Source: Butyriboletus loyo (lineage: Eukaryota > Basidiomycota > Agaricomycetes > Boletales > Boletaceae). From it: a DNA stretch of 64,000 bases. The first letter of the stretch is position 1, and each line of letters opens with the position of its first letter. The notes beneath the pieces are model-generated. The model saw only the letters and a list, made by a program, of their open reading frames with translations. It searched no databases and was not told the origin of the DNA. The position numbers were made by a program, and so were the translations under genes. This document shows positions 48,218 through 59,185 of the stretch, in pieces. The stretch covers positions 62,001 through 126,000 of the forward strand of contig JBBPSI010000016.1 in NCBI GenBank assembly GCA_038093515.1. Reading direction: 5' to 3'.

Positions 48218-48969
48218 CAAGTTAGACCGCAAAGTTTGGGTTCACTATTCCGACAAAATCCTTTTGATGCCACACCTCCAACTTGGTGGAGCAAAGAAAT
48301 CATTCAAGTATGCTCTGTTACTATCCCTGCCACCCGCATCACAGGTGGAGAAGTTGATTGCAGGATTAGCGTGTGCAGTAAACCGCTCAGGACCTGTATA
48401 TATAGTACTATTCGTCCAGCAAACCCGAAACTGATAGAACACGGGCGAAAGTGGTCCGACGTTGCGGATCCAGCTGTTGGCAGAGTCTGCATAGTCACTT
48501 CGATCAATAGTGTCTGGCACCGTCTCGAAACCCTCCGTCGTGCAAAAGGACAGGGGGACTCGGTCCGCGTCCGCCAAATTCCATTCTTGCGCGACAAACC
48601 ACCTCCTCATTGCCTCGAGCGAAAAAGTCGCTCTTCTGAAGAGGAAAGAGCCCGCCTCACCCTTGACCACCATGCCGAACCGAGGGAGAAAGAACAGCAA
48701 GGATGGACAGGCAGCACGCGTGAAGGAAAAAAAAAAAGGCTCACAACTCCTTTTTCTCCTACCGACTATTATTTTTCGCACGGTGAACTTCACGAGAGTG
48801 TACGATTTGGACTTAGAAAACCAAGCTAAATATATGAATAACCTAAACAAGAACCGTACAGTGCCTCTTATGATTAGGCGGCGCAAGAAAAAAAGGAATG
48901 GAGATCTAATAATCAAGCGTGCGAGGGACGGATCGCGACAAGCGGTGGGTAAATGGCTAAGAGATGGGG
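48218..48969. other. Intergenic region with overlapping non-homologous frames
   Basis: About 750 bp. Long frames exist on both strands (plus 48236-48829 and 48510-49211, minus 48245-49132), but they are antisense to each other and show no domain or codon character of a real protein. Most likely 3' flank of the minus-strand gene. Confidence 0.4.
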
Positions 48970-50802
48970 TCACCGGCCAGCAAGACTGGCATATTTTGAC
49001 ACACGAATCATCCGCGGTCGTTGAGACGGTTTGGTGGTGGGGTATACCAACATGTCCTCGACCGGCGTCGGGAGCGGGTATGGATGGCGGACTAACGGCC
49101 GAGGAGGGGAACCTTGGAAAAGCGAATGACAACCTTCAGTCGCATCTGGGGACAGTGCATCCACTTCACTATCGCTTCCAGACGTCCGCCAGAGGATATC
49201 CTCAATGGTGACTGTATGGGACCGCGTCGCCTGTTGGTCCATGCTCGGCGTACCGTACGCAAAGCGCATTCGCAGGCGACGTGTGTACGGCGACACGTTG
49301 TCATCCTCATCAGAATCTATTTCGTCGCCATCAGCATTGAGTCGCGCTGTGTGGCGTGTCAGATACAAAAGAGTATGGGATTCGCGAAAGAACTCACTCC
49401 AGCCTCGTCGACGTCTACCCTGTCCCGACGGAGACGAGGGATTGGAACGGACCAACGGGTCATCTCTCCGATTGGTATCAATGCCAAGCCGGGTGTATTC
49501 GGCCTGACGGGCGAGTGCGAACTGGTCATCTCGATCCCGCGTGAGAAGATTGACCAGTTGCCCCCGCACCTCGGGTGTATTTGCAAGATTTCGAGCGGTG
49601 TCCTGAGATAAATTTGCCACCTGGACGTGGTCCCGATATGTCGCGATATGCTCCCTAAAGGCCGCAGAGAGGCTGCGGCGGGCTGGAGCAGAGAGCTCGT
49701 CAATAGGAGTGCCGTCCGATGATGTACGTGATATGGACTGTGGGAGGACAATCCGTGTGGTGTTGTCAGCGAGAGTAACTGATCTGGGAGGACGCCCGCC
49801 CGCCGGGGGGTTAGGCACCAGCCTCAAATCGCCACTAGCAGTAGTCGACGCAACTTGTGATGGAGCAGAGGCCCTGTTGTCTGGTGCGGCGGTGGCAGCA
49901 CTTTCGCCGCGCACCCCAGAGGAAGCCAGTTCGACCCTACTAGCCCTCTGGGCAACCAACCGCTCCGTCATGTTCTCTAGCTCCCGTGCGACCTGGGCCG
50001 TCTGGGCTTGCAGCCGCTGCTCGATTTGCGAGAACGATAGTCGTGACGAGAGACTACCGTGACTTTCGGATGCGTTCACGCGCGCGGCCACACGTCTTCC
50101 AATCATAGTACTCGAGTCATCTCGGTTGGCACTCTGCAGGTCTCGCCTCTGTGCAGCACGTGGATCGACAAGGTCTCGGGCGCGTGGTAGGACGAGATCC
50201 GACATGGGTGGCGTGCGGGGTCGGGGTAGGACCGGATGGAAATCACTTCTGTCTAGCCTCGGTCGGTCGGTCTGAGAGGACCTCTCCCATACAAACTCCC
50301 TCCTCGCGTTATTTCTGTTGTTGGATTCAAATTCCTCAAGCCTCTGTCGGGCAGAGGGAGATATAAGTGAGCGCAGTCTCGCAGCCCTCAGGTTCAGCTC
50401 TTCCACCGCTTGCTCGCCTGAGAGTACGAGTGCAGAATGTGGCGGGCGAATACTGGCATCGTGGCCGAGGGAATGACGAGGTTGGGTGTCGCTGGTATCT
50501 GCACTGCTCGCCGCGGTCCCAATCCCTGAAACTTCCGGCGGGATGCGATTCAACATGTTGTTGATGCTGTTTCTAAGAGATGTGATCCGCTCGTACGCAG
50601 TGTCGAGCGCGACAGTGGCTTGTCTGAAGTTGTTCCGGCTTTGAGAGTCCAGGTGTGGGCTTGACGTCCAAGTGACCGAGCTAGAGGTAAATGCAGACTG
50701 TGGTAGGGTAACGCCGACGTCGGTTGCTCCCTGGTGATATGCCGTCAAGGTGCGTTGTGAAGATACCTGTCCTGTTGGCCTAGCATCTGCATCAGAGTCC
50801 AT
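48970..50802 (-). CDS. Intronless 610-aa uncharacterised disordered protein
   Basis: One uninterrupted frame starts MDSDADARPTGQVSSQRTLT and stops after RMIRVSKYASLAGR. The composition is rich in Arg, Ser, Asp and Pro. Likely coiled coils are IEQRLQAQTAQVARELENMT and VALDTAYERITSLRNSINNM. More ordered-looking blocks are FREHIATYRDHVQVANLSQD and TRRLRMRFAYGTPSMDQQAT. The C-terminal PRMIRVSKYASLAGR is compact and could be a conserved motif. I recognise no family. Lack of introns over 1.8 kb in this intron-dense window is odd, and could mean a retrocopy or simply a rapidly evolving regulatory gene. Frame length and composition argue that it is coding. Confidence 0.7.
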   Translation of the reverse strand: MDSDADARPTGQVSSQRTLTAYHQGATDVGVTLPQSAFTSSSVTWTSSPHLDSQSRNNFRQATVALDTAYERITSLRNSINNMLNRIPPEVSGIGTAASSADTSDTQPRHSLGHDASIRPPHSALVLSGEQAVEELNLRAARLRSLISPSARQRLEEFESNNRNNARREFVWERSSQTDRPRLDRSDFHPVLPRPRTPPMSDLVLPRARDLVDPRAAQRRDLQSANRDDSSTMIGRRVAARVNASESHGSLSSRLSFSQIEQRLQAQTAQVARELENMTERLVAQRASRVELASSGVRGESAATAAPDNRASAPSQVASTTASGDLRLVPNPPAGGRPPRSVTLADNTTRIVLPQSISRTSSDGTPIDELSAPARRSLSAAFREHIATYRDHVQVANLSQDTARNLANTPEVRGQLVNLLTRDRDDQFALARQAEYTRLGIDTNRRDDPLVRSNPSSPSGQGRRRRGWSEFFRESHTLLYLTRHTARLNADGDEIDSDEDDNVSPYTRRLRMRFAYGTPSMDQQATRSHTVTIEDILWRTSGSDSEVDALSPDATEGCHSLFQGSPPRPLVRHPYPLPTPVEDMLVYPTTKPSQRPRMIRVSKYASLAGR

Positions 50803-51083
50803 GCCAGGTTGTGCACGACTGCGTGAAGCAAGATATCACAATTGAATGTCGGGAGAATTCGCTCAGAACTGACCTCGTAGTATAGTTCTTAGCCAAGCTT
50901 TATACAGCTGTCAATTCGCTAATTCGAGCCATCCAACGCACTGCAACGCAGGTCCACATCCACGGCAATGATACATTATACATGGATCTATACGATGGCA
51001 TACGATTGAGTGATCATTGTCAAATAGTCTTGCAGTAGGATATGTGTGCGCAGTGATACGGTATGCGTCGTGTCCGAAAGTTA

Positions 51084-53342
51084 TCATGAGATATGTACAT
51101 CCGAGCTGTTAGTAGCTCGCTCCTTGTGCCGTCCTGTCAAGTTCTTCATCTCTAGCGATGCTTGTGACCAGTTCTGGTGCCGCATCAGCTTGGATAGCAG
51201 CGGATCGTCACCGGTATAACAAAATGCAAGCGAGATGCATATACTGAGGAGCACAGCCGTTATGCAACACAATGCAGTCCAACCATGTCTTGCACGGTCA
51301 TAAATCTGCAGCAAAATGTCTAATCAGATTTTAGCTGGCAAGGATATGAACGAGCACGGACTTGTCCACCAAGTATAGGGCCAACTGTTCATGGTCAGCA
51401 ATATGTCGTTATGCATAGATATAAGAACACTCACCTGCAGTTCCGACACCGAAGGCCAGATTGAAAGCGCCGTATACATGGGCATCTAAAGCATGATATA
51501 ATCAGTCAATGGATACACGAAAGTGGAAGAAACTTGCATCCAACACCCTGCATGCCCCGAGCAACGGTCGCCAGTTCTGCAGTCACCGGAGGAACTACCC
51601 CAGAGACAAATAAACCTGGAGTCCATGTGCGTAAGGATGAGCACACAAACTACACACTGAACATGATGCTCACTCTGCAAAGCGAGCGAGAGAATAAACA
51701 AAGCAATCGACGTCTTAAGGACCAAGACGATCCACCAAGGGAGAGCAAGTAGTAGGCATATGGACGTGATGTAACCTGAACCTATTCGATCGGAGAGCAA
51801 TCCAGCTAAAGGTGATGCTAACTTGAAGTCAGTGCTGCTCCGACCATAGACAACCTAGGAGGTGCTCACAAATCAAAGCGGGTACAAGAGCTGCCATGTA
51901 TACCAAACCAACTTGACTGGAATTGTATCCCCATCTGGACTGCAAGTAAAGAGGAAGGGAGGGCTCCAGCATGGTGTTGACGGTTCTAGAGAGGACATGA
52001 TTCATTGACACGACTGGCTTGTCATAACAACATACCCATAAATCAAAGACATGGTTAACGCGACCAGGGCGCGGGAAGATTGCCCTACTAGACGCATCAC
52101 TGATAGAATTGGAAGTGGTTTACGAACGGGCGAAATCTCTGACATGGTCAGATTGTTGGAAGTGGGAACGCAAGAATCTAGTGTGGTTGGGTCTTGCTCG
52201 GGATCACCTAGAGTTGGATGTTGTTCAGGTGAGGGTTGCACTGGAGTGGGCGCCGATGTAGAAGGTTCAATAGCATCCGATGAGCGATGAGGCGAAGACG
52301 GTGCTTCCAAGTCTGCGACGACGTTGACGTCTTTACGTGTTGCTGGATCGTAACCCCACCGAATTGCGACATCTCTCTCGATAATGAGGATACGAAGGGC
52401 GAGATCAACGAGTGTGCATATTTCCCCGAAGATGAAGGGGGCACGAAAGCCAAATCGGGCAAACAAGGTCCCTCCCGCAGGTGTGCCGACCATAAGGCTT
52501 TGCGGTGTCAGTTGGAATGACGATGAGTAAGGGAGCGGCTTACCCAACGGAGAGACCTGTCATTGCGATGCCAAGCTGCCCTGGATGACGAACGTTGGTG
52601 AGCATGACCAAGGAAAAGAGCAGCAAAAGAGGCGACTGACTGCCAATGTTCTCCTCTGGGGTGGTGTCACAACTGGGGAAAAGATCAGAAAGGAGATAGG
52701 GGGAAAGGGGAAGGGAATTACAGGAGGGCCAAGCCGACAACCCAAATCATGGATGAACTTATCCCCTGGAGGGCGCGAGCGAGGGCCATGAGGGCGTAGT
52801 TGGGTGCTTCCATAAGGAGTACTTGTGCGCCTAGGAGAGCGACGAGGCCAAGGAGGAGGGGGGTACGCCTGGAGGAACTATTTTCTGCGAAGATTGCGAT
52901 AGGTATTGTGGCTGACGACTGATGAGGATTGGGAGAGAAGGGAAAAAGTGGGACGTACAGATGACCAGGCCGACGGACTGCGAGGGGTGGTGTGAGCGAG
53001 TCTGCGGGAAAGAGGAGGAAGGACGTACGTATGCACAGAGAAGCCAACCGGTGAGAGCGGAGACGGAGTGATACTTGAGGCGCTCGAGTTGGAATGGGAC
53101 GACGGGGATGATTATGGAGTATATGAGAAGATCTGTGGTGATACCTGGAGAGGGATGAGATGGATCGGAGGGGGCAGAGAAAGATTGCGAACCGAAACCG
53201 ACGACTGATGGCAAACATGAGCGGAATGGACAGGAAGGGCGACGAGACACGCACCTATTGTGACGAATGGAACTGAGGAACGCCATTTGAGGCCCCATGG
53301 CTTCCTCGGGGGGCCTTTCAACATGGACTTTGCGAGGCCCAT
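51084..53342 (-). CDS. Major facilitator superfamily transporter (DHA1/vesicular amine transporter-like)
   Basis: The ATG at 53342 gives MGLAKSMLKGPPRKPWGLKW, then TM1 (TDLLIYSIIIPVVPFQL). TM2-3 follow (LTGWLLCAY, SVGLVI, PLLLGLVALLGAQVLLM). MFS signature residues appear in ALARALQGISSSMIWVVGLA and GIAMTGLSVGSLMVGTPAGG with LFARFGFRAPF. A large central loop (about 52060-52330) rich in Ser/Pro/Glu separates the halves. The second half has LVGQSSRALVALTMSLIYG, YNSSQVGLVYMAALVPALIC, GLLSDRIGSGYITSICLLLA, YGAFNLAFGVGT and a last helix TALCCITAVLLSICISLAFC. Twelve helices fit, in about eight or nine exons. Such proton antiporters export drugs, amines or metabolites; the substrate cannot be told. 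Confidence 0.88.
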
Positions 53343-53418
53343 CCTTGAACTTGAAGCTTGAGGGGCAGAGACGAGACGATGCAACGGTATTTAGGTGACT
53401 GAGGAGTTGTTTACGTCA

Positions 53419-53685
53419 TCAATATTGCCTCCATGTCAGAGCTTCAGGTACTACGCCTCTCCTACCACGCCTCTCAATCTCATCCACCGTATAGCTCGAA
53501 CGAGCCGCCGCCCTCGTCAGGTCCATCGCAAAGGGACTGATAATGTACGATCCTTCGAAGGGGAGCTCGTGGATTCCGGGCTGACCCATCACGAGTTTGT
53601 CCGGCGGTCTCTCCCGCATAGGATACACATGGTATTTATTTTTGGTCACCACACGGGCTATGGAGATTGCTGGTAGTACTGCCAT
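53419..53685 (-). CDS. Possible small protein (88 aa), unknown
   Basis: The frame MAVLPAISIARVVTKNKYHV, YPMRERPPDKLVMGQPGIHE, then LPFEGSYIISPFAMDLTRAA and ARSSYTVDEIERRGRRGVVP ends at 53419. A TATA-like TATAAAAA sits at 53738-53745 on the minus strand, about 50 bp before the ATG. A second in-frame ATG at 53715 lies too close to that box. The balanced composition and basic, acid-free N-terminus would fit a small mitochondrial protein. No family recognised; it could also be the 3' exon of a longer gene. Confidence 0.35.
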   Translation of the reverse strand: MAVLPAISIARVVTKNKYHVYPMRERPPDKLVMGQPGIHELPFEGSYIISPFAMDLTRAAARSSYTVDEIERRGRRGVVPEALTWRQY

Positions 53686-55320
53686 ACGTGATACGGTAAC
53701 GATACTCCTCACCATGAATCCATTCCACAGGCAAATATTTTTATATCCAACTCGACGGCAGGGGTGGGGTGCCCGTCCCACATCTTGGTATGACAGGCAT
53801 GCTCAAGGTCTGTTGCCCTCCTTGAGGCTCGACCGTGGCAGTTTCAACCTTGATTCTGTTAGGTGAGAGGTCGCCCAACACCACAGTACAAATCCAACCT
53901 CGGCGACTCTTCCGACGTCTGGCCTCCACAGTGTGTCACTCCTGTCCATTTCGGTTCGTGTGTTCCTGTGGTTTATCCTGTTCATCCAAGAAAACGATTC
54001 GGGCTTCACGGAACTCCCCTTTTGCGATTCTCGTCCCCTCTCTCGCATTCGCATGACTTCGATCCAATTTTATCCATGCACTCGCTCCGAGATTTTTTAT
54101 CACACTGTCTTGAAGAGAACTTGTCCAATTAAAGCCCTCTTATTTCAGTCGTTCAGTGCTGATATTGGAAACTATCTCGCAGGTCCTCACATATAACCCA
54201 CGCTCACTTCTGTGATCAGGTGAAATTATATATCAGGCCCAAGTGCATCCCAAGCAACGATGTAATACACTGGATGAGAGACGATCCCCTGCTCTACATC
54301 ACCAGATCGCCGATGTGTGTCTATAGCCGTCGAGGCGAACGCAGACGATAGTACCCTGATCATTGGCTTTTCCACCATCGATGGGTACGATCCTTTTTAC
54401 TTCGGCGCCGCGCCTCTCACGCTGTCAGCACAGGGAAAGGGCAAGACAAAAATAAAGCAAACGATGAAATTGGTATTCCCGTTTCTTTCCCGTTCCCACC
54501 ACGGGCTCATCTCGCGTTCCACGCAGCCGTCGGGAAAACCTGCCACCATCAAATGGATCACCGTCGGTGGTCGTACCTCCGCCTGCATCACCGAAGTCCA
54601 GAAATCCATTCTGAAAAAAAACAAACATTGTGATGAGTTCCCCGAGGTACTATCTCCGATTACCTTGATTGATAGGCTCGAGTAACTCTTCGGGGACGGC
54701 GGATCTGAGCAGCACTCAGGATCCTGGACTCCGACGCTCCAAAAGACGTCGCATTGCCAGAGACTGAAAGTGTCGAGATCAGTTCCTGATATGGTGACTG
54801 CGTCACATCATATTGATATCCGTGATATTCTTACATTGGCATATTGGCATCATGTAAAGTTGATCTCGAAACTTGAATATACCATCAGATAATGCGCATT
54901 TTATCATTGAGTCACATGCGTCCTTTTCTTCTCGGGGCTTGAAACAACATCTTCCAGCTATTGAAGCACGATACGAGCTGGGCGGCTCGATAAACATCTA
55001 GATATACTCTACGGTGAAGGGATCACCGGTCAGTCATCATCCGACTCAATGATGGCATATCGCCCACTACGAGCAAAGCGAAGACAAGACGAGACGTCAC
55101 TAGTCGCTGGTGGAAAGGCCTCAGTGAAATCTCTTCTATCCTTGCTGACGAGTACTCCACATTCAAGTTCGGGCAAGTCCACACAGTGTCGAGGGTCTCA
55201 TTCAAAACAGAGTCACAATGTGTGATAGTGGGCTATTCGCAACCCAACGACCTCTACCAAGTACATTGTTACAATGAAAGTAGGAAACGGGAGAGCATAT
55301 AACAACAACACGAAGCTTAT
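53686..55320. other. Gene-poor region upstream of the small ORF and downstream of SUB2
   Basis: About 1.6 kb. A 122-codon plus frame at 54317-54685 (TLIIGFSTIDGYDPFYFG ... IKWITVGGRTSACITEVQ) has protein-like texture but no good start context or recognised family, so I do not call it. The part from 55023 to 55320 is SUB2 3' flank. Confidence 0.35.
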
Positions 55321-57348
55321 CACGAGGTCACTGAGAACCGGAAATAAGCATGACAAGTCATGTATAGAAGAGACCAACTCACTGTAGCTAGCAGGGTCGA
55401 TGTGATCTGGGAGCTCAGGTACTGCAACTTCAAACCGAGATTGGATAGCAGCCATCACCTGCTGATCACTCTCGCTCGACACAAACGTGATAGCAAGACC
55501 TTTGGTACCAAATCGCCCAGCACGACCGACACGGTGGAGGTAGCTGTCTGCGTCAGGAGGACAGTCATAATTGATGACAATGTTGACGCGTTCAACATCG
55601 ATACCACGACCGAAGATATCAGTGGCGACTAGTATTCGCTTTTCAAAAGCCTTGAAGGCAGTATAGCGTTTAATCCTTTTATCACATCAGTGGTGCAGTC
55701 AAACTAGTGTCTCACAAACTTACCGCTCTTCTTGCGCAAGAGCAGAGTGGATGCTGATGCTGGGGAAGTTGCATGATACCAGCAGTTTGTCCAGTTCAAT
55801 TGCTCGTGCAACAGACTTGACAAAGATAACGACCTGACAAGGGATAAATACAAAACATGACACTCTACATGATAGATGCTTACCTGGTTGAACTCCAAGG
55901 TATCGAGTAAATCGTTGAGCTTCCTGTTCTTGGCATTCTCCTCAAGCTTAACATAGTGTTGTTGCAAACCATGCAATGTCAGTTTTGTCTCATCGTCGAC
56001 GAAAATCTCAAGCGGCTACATTCCAATGTCAGTGCACATCCTTGATCTGTCCGCAAAGACTTACATTCGCCATGAATTTTTTGCAGGTAATACGGATTTC
56101 CTTCGACAAAGTGGCGCTAAACATCATGACTTGTTTGTGATGGGGAGTGGCGCGGAAGATTTCTTGGACATCCCTACGCATGTCTACGCAGCAAAGAAAG
56201 GGCGGAGGATAGCGGTTAGATTGCAATTGAATTTTGGGTCGAGCGAGAAAAGAAGAAACTCAAGAACAGAGAAGGACATGCAAGCGCCAAGCATAAATTG
56301 CGAATAAGCCCATGTATAAATTTCGCCTGCGGTGAGAGCAGGAAATCGGAAATGGACCCGTGATGTTCTTCATCATGCAACACTCTCGACAACTCAGCAA
56401 CCCAGCGATGAACCCATGACCATGTTTCAACACCAATTCCAAGTGGCGCCCATGGCGCTTGCCCACATTGGCAGTGTGACGTTGAGATGGCGACAAGAAC
56501 TTCGTTAACCGGTGTCGAAGACCGGTGTGATGGGCGCAATTTGTTTAATGACGCAGCATTCCAAGACTGGCAGCCGAAACTGAAGGGGCGAAGACTAACC
56601 AAGCTGCTCTAGCATTTTGTCGCACTCGTCCAAGGTAAAGTGTTTGACATTCTTGGCATCCAGAATCTTGTCTCGAGTAAGGGCATTCAAGCGACCAGGA
56701 GTCGCCACAACGATGTGCGGGCACCGAGTCTTGTCACGAAGAATTTCCGCGTCCTTTTGCACGGGAATACCGCCATAGAAGGTGTGGACCCGTACGTCAG
56801 GCATGTACTTTGCAAACCGCGTGTACTCGTTCTTGATTTGAAAAGCGAGTTCACGCGTATGACATAAGACAATCACGGAAACCTCGCCATTCACAGGCTC
56901 CAATTGCTGGAGTGTTGCAAGTACGAAGACCGCAGTCTTGCCGTGCCCCGACTTGGCCTGACAAAGTACGTCCATTCCCAGGACTGCTTGGGGAATACAC
57001 TCTTGTTGAACTGGGAAAGCTAAGTCAAAAAAAAAGGAAAATGCCGTGCACGTGATAGAAGTACCTTCTGAAGGATGTTCAAACCCGAGATCACTGATTG
57101 CCCGTAGAAGTTCGGGCTTTAACAAGAAATCCCTGGAAAAAAAGGTCAAGCGAGGAGATATCATGAGAAAAGAGTGAAGCAGACCTGAAGCCGGTCGAAT
57201 GTATGCCTGAAAAGTTTTTCTTGTCTTTGTCGACCTCGCCATCCGCTACTGCCGAAGCAGCGACACCGTTCGTGGGTGCAGCGGTGCCATTGGGGACGAC
57301 ATCGTCTTCATCCTCGTAATTGACCAGTTCCTCGTTGTCCTGCGACAT
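55321..57348 (-). CDS. SUB2: DEAD-box RNA helicase Sub2/UAP56 (TREX complex)
   Basis: The ATG at 57348 gives [20 protein letters not shown], then [27 protein letters not shown] (Q-motif region) and [20 protein letters not shown] (motif I). Next come [11 protein letters not shown], the DECD box, [16 protein letters not shown] (motif III), [32 protein letters not shown] and [20 protein letters not shown] with RAGRFGTKG (motif VI). DECD instead of DEAD is diagnostic for UAP56/Sub2. The final coding exon is 11 nt (55321-55331), completing [11 protein letters not shown]. One intron (56184-56599) is 416 nt, far longer than the others. Sub2 acts in spliceosome assembly and mRNA export. Confidence 0.95.
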
Positions 57349-57797
57349 TTTTGTTGAATAGAATTACTGAATATTATCCCGTGCGTAGAGTTGAAGCAAA
57401 GCGAGAGATGGTCAAGGAGAGAGTTAAAGTCGAAAGGATAAATTTGTGGCGCTGCCAAAGAGGATGTTTTGGCTAGTTGCTGACTAATGCGGCACTCTTA
57501 CTTAATCTCACCCGCGCACGGACCTCTTCGTTTACTCGCCAACGGTATACCCGAGTCGATGTTGTCGAGAGGAGTCACTGAGATGCAGCCCGTTAACCGA
57601 GTGTTGCTGTGAACCACAGTGCGTACTTTTTTGCTGTCCAATACTGACCTCTCATAAGGCGACTGCAGATATCTCCATCCTGTAGCCTTTTGCGCTCCCA
57701 CGTGTCAAGCTGCAGCTTCTCAAATCCGATCATTTGCACCAAGGTATAAAAGCAGGGGGGCGTGCGTAGGCTGATGCGTCAGAAGACGAGACACAGA
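57349..57797. promoter_or_regulatory. Divergent promoter region, SUB2 and DIC1
   Basis: 449 bp between two divergent starts. A clear TATA box (GGTATAAAAGC, core 57745-57750) stands about 48 bp before the carrier ATG on the plus strand, at a normal fungal distance. No comparable box is seen for SUB2. Confidence 0.6.
57745..57750 (+). promoter_or_regulatory. TATA box of the dicarboxylate carrier gene
   Basis: TATAAA inside GGTATAAAAGCAGG, 48 bp upstream of the ATG at 57798. Confidence 0.6.
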
Positions 57798-59185
57798 ATG
57801 ACCACCTATCCTTTCTGGTGAGTACTTTTGAATACCACTCCTGAACCCTTGCTGAAGACCGTTTTACGCAGGCTCGGCGGTAAGCTCACTGTTCATTGTT
57901 CACAGTATTCGACTAATTACTCAATCATAGGCATTGCTGCCTCCAGTAGGTGGTACCCACCAGACCTTATTCCTTAGCTTACGCACTGTGTTCTAGTGGC
58001 AGCTTGCTTCACTCATCCCCTAGACTTGACGAAAGTGTAAGTGGCACTGGTTTCGCCGACACAGCGTGTATAACTTCCACACAGCCGTATGCAAACCCTC
58101 GGACCATCTGTGCCGCGTTCATCCATGCTCGCGACGATCCGGGTTTCATTATCCGAAAATGGCTTGCGTAGTATCTACACTGGCCTCTCAGCATCACTGC
58201 TTCGACAGATGACATATTCGCTTGTCCGCATTGGAAGCTACGAGGAAATGAAGCGCCACATGTCTGAAAATGACAAGCCTTCTACTGGCAAACTCCTCCT
58301 GGCCGCTACTGTTGCCGGTGGATTGGGAGGTGTTACCGGGAACCCCGCGGATATCCTGCTCGTCCGCATGACTAGTGACTCACTGAGGCCTCCAGAAAAA
58401 CAATATGGATATCGTAACGCTCTGACTGGCCTTACAACCATCGTAAAAATTGAGGGCATCAGGGGTCTCTGTAGAGGGCTTGGAACCAACACAGTGAGCT
58501 TGCAGACTGTGGACGAATGACGCAGTGGTTTATGCATTTTAAGACACGTGCAGCCTTGATGAATGTAAGCCTCTGCCTTCTCTAGAGGCGACGCGTAACA
58601 TGTATCCTTTTGATAGCCGTCACAGGTGGCATCGTGAGTTGACTCAGTGGTCCCTTCTGAATCACTTGAACGCAGTTCCTGAGACCGGTTATAGCTATGA
58701 CTTCTTCAAGGCGACTCTACTTCGTCATCGAATACCCATGGTAGACTACCAGTTTCACGACGGTTTCCTTTTGCACGTTGTCGCTAGTCTAGCCGCCGGG
58801 ACCTGTGGCACAAGTACGTTGTCGTCGACTTGTGTAGTCTATGCTCACTCTAGTTTGCAGCTGTTTGCTCACCCGCCGATGTCATAAGAACAAGAATAAT
58901 GGGTTCGGTAAGATGTCTTGTCTATAGATAGTTGGCTCTTCACTGATGTCAATTCTGTAGTCAGGGAATGCTGGCCCCTTGCAAGTTCTTGTGAGGTCGT
59001 TCCGCGAAGAAGGCCCCATGTTCGTGTTTAAAGGTTGGACGCCTGCGTTCATGCGACTAGGACCAAATACCGTCCTTATGTTTGTCTTCTTTGAAGTGAG
59101 TCTTTCACAGACGTTCCACGATAGCTAGCTTGACCAACGCGCATAGCAACTAAAGCAAGGCTGGTCCCATTTCGCACGCTCGTGA
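57798..59185 (+). CDS. DIC1: Mitochondrial dicarboxylate carrier
   Basis: The 5' end is built from very small exons: 57798-57817 (20 nt), 57872-57879 (8 nt), 57931-57945 (15 nt) and 57997-58036 (40 nt), then a long exon from 58085. They spell MTTYPFWLGGIAASMAACFT, HPLDLTKVRMQTLGP. The three carrier signatures are PLDLTK, PADILLVRMTSD and SPADVIRTR. Other blocks are GLSASLLRQMTYSLVRIGSY, QYGYRNALTGL, YSYDFFKATLL, VFKGWTPAFMRLGPNTVLMF and the end QLKQGWSHFARS. PADxxxVRMxxD and the RxQ-type ends fit the DIC1 group, which swaps malate or succinate for phosphate across the inner membrane. The join around 58495-58690 (TRAALMN to GYSYDFF) is not fully resolved; a missed micro-exon or small loss may lie there. 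Confidence 0.9.

Noticed and set aside
48245..49211. Frames of 197, 233 and 295 codons on both strands between the MITE and the intronless gene
   Set aside because: They overlap each other in antisense, show no domain or motif, and partly overlap the better supported 610-aa gene.
54317..54685. 122-codon plus frame with GFSTIDGYDPFYFG and IKWITVGGRTSACITE
   Set aside because: Protein-like, but its start has weak context and I recognise no family, so it is left as an unsupported fragment.
56340..56400. ATGATGA in the long SUB2 intron as a snoRNA C box
   Set aside because: No matching D box or terminal stem was found at a suitable distance.
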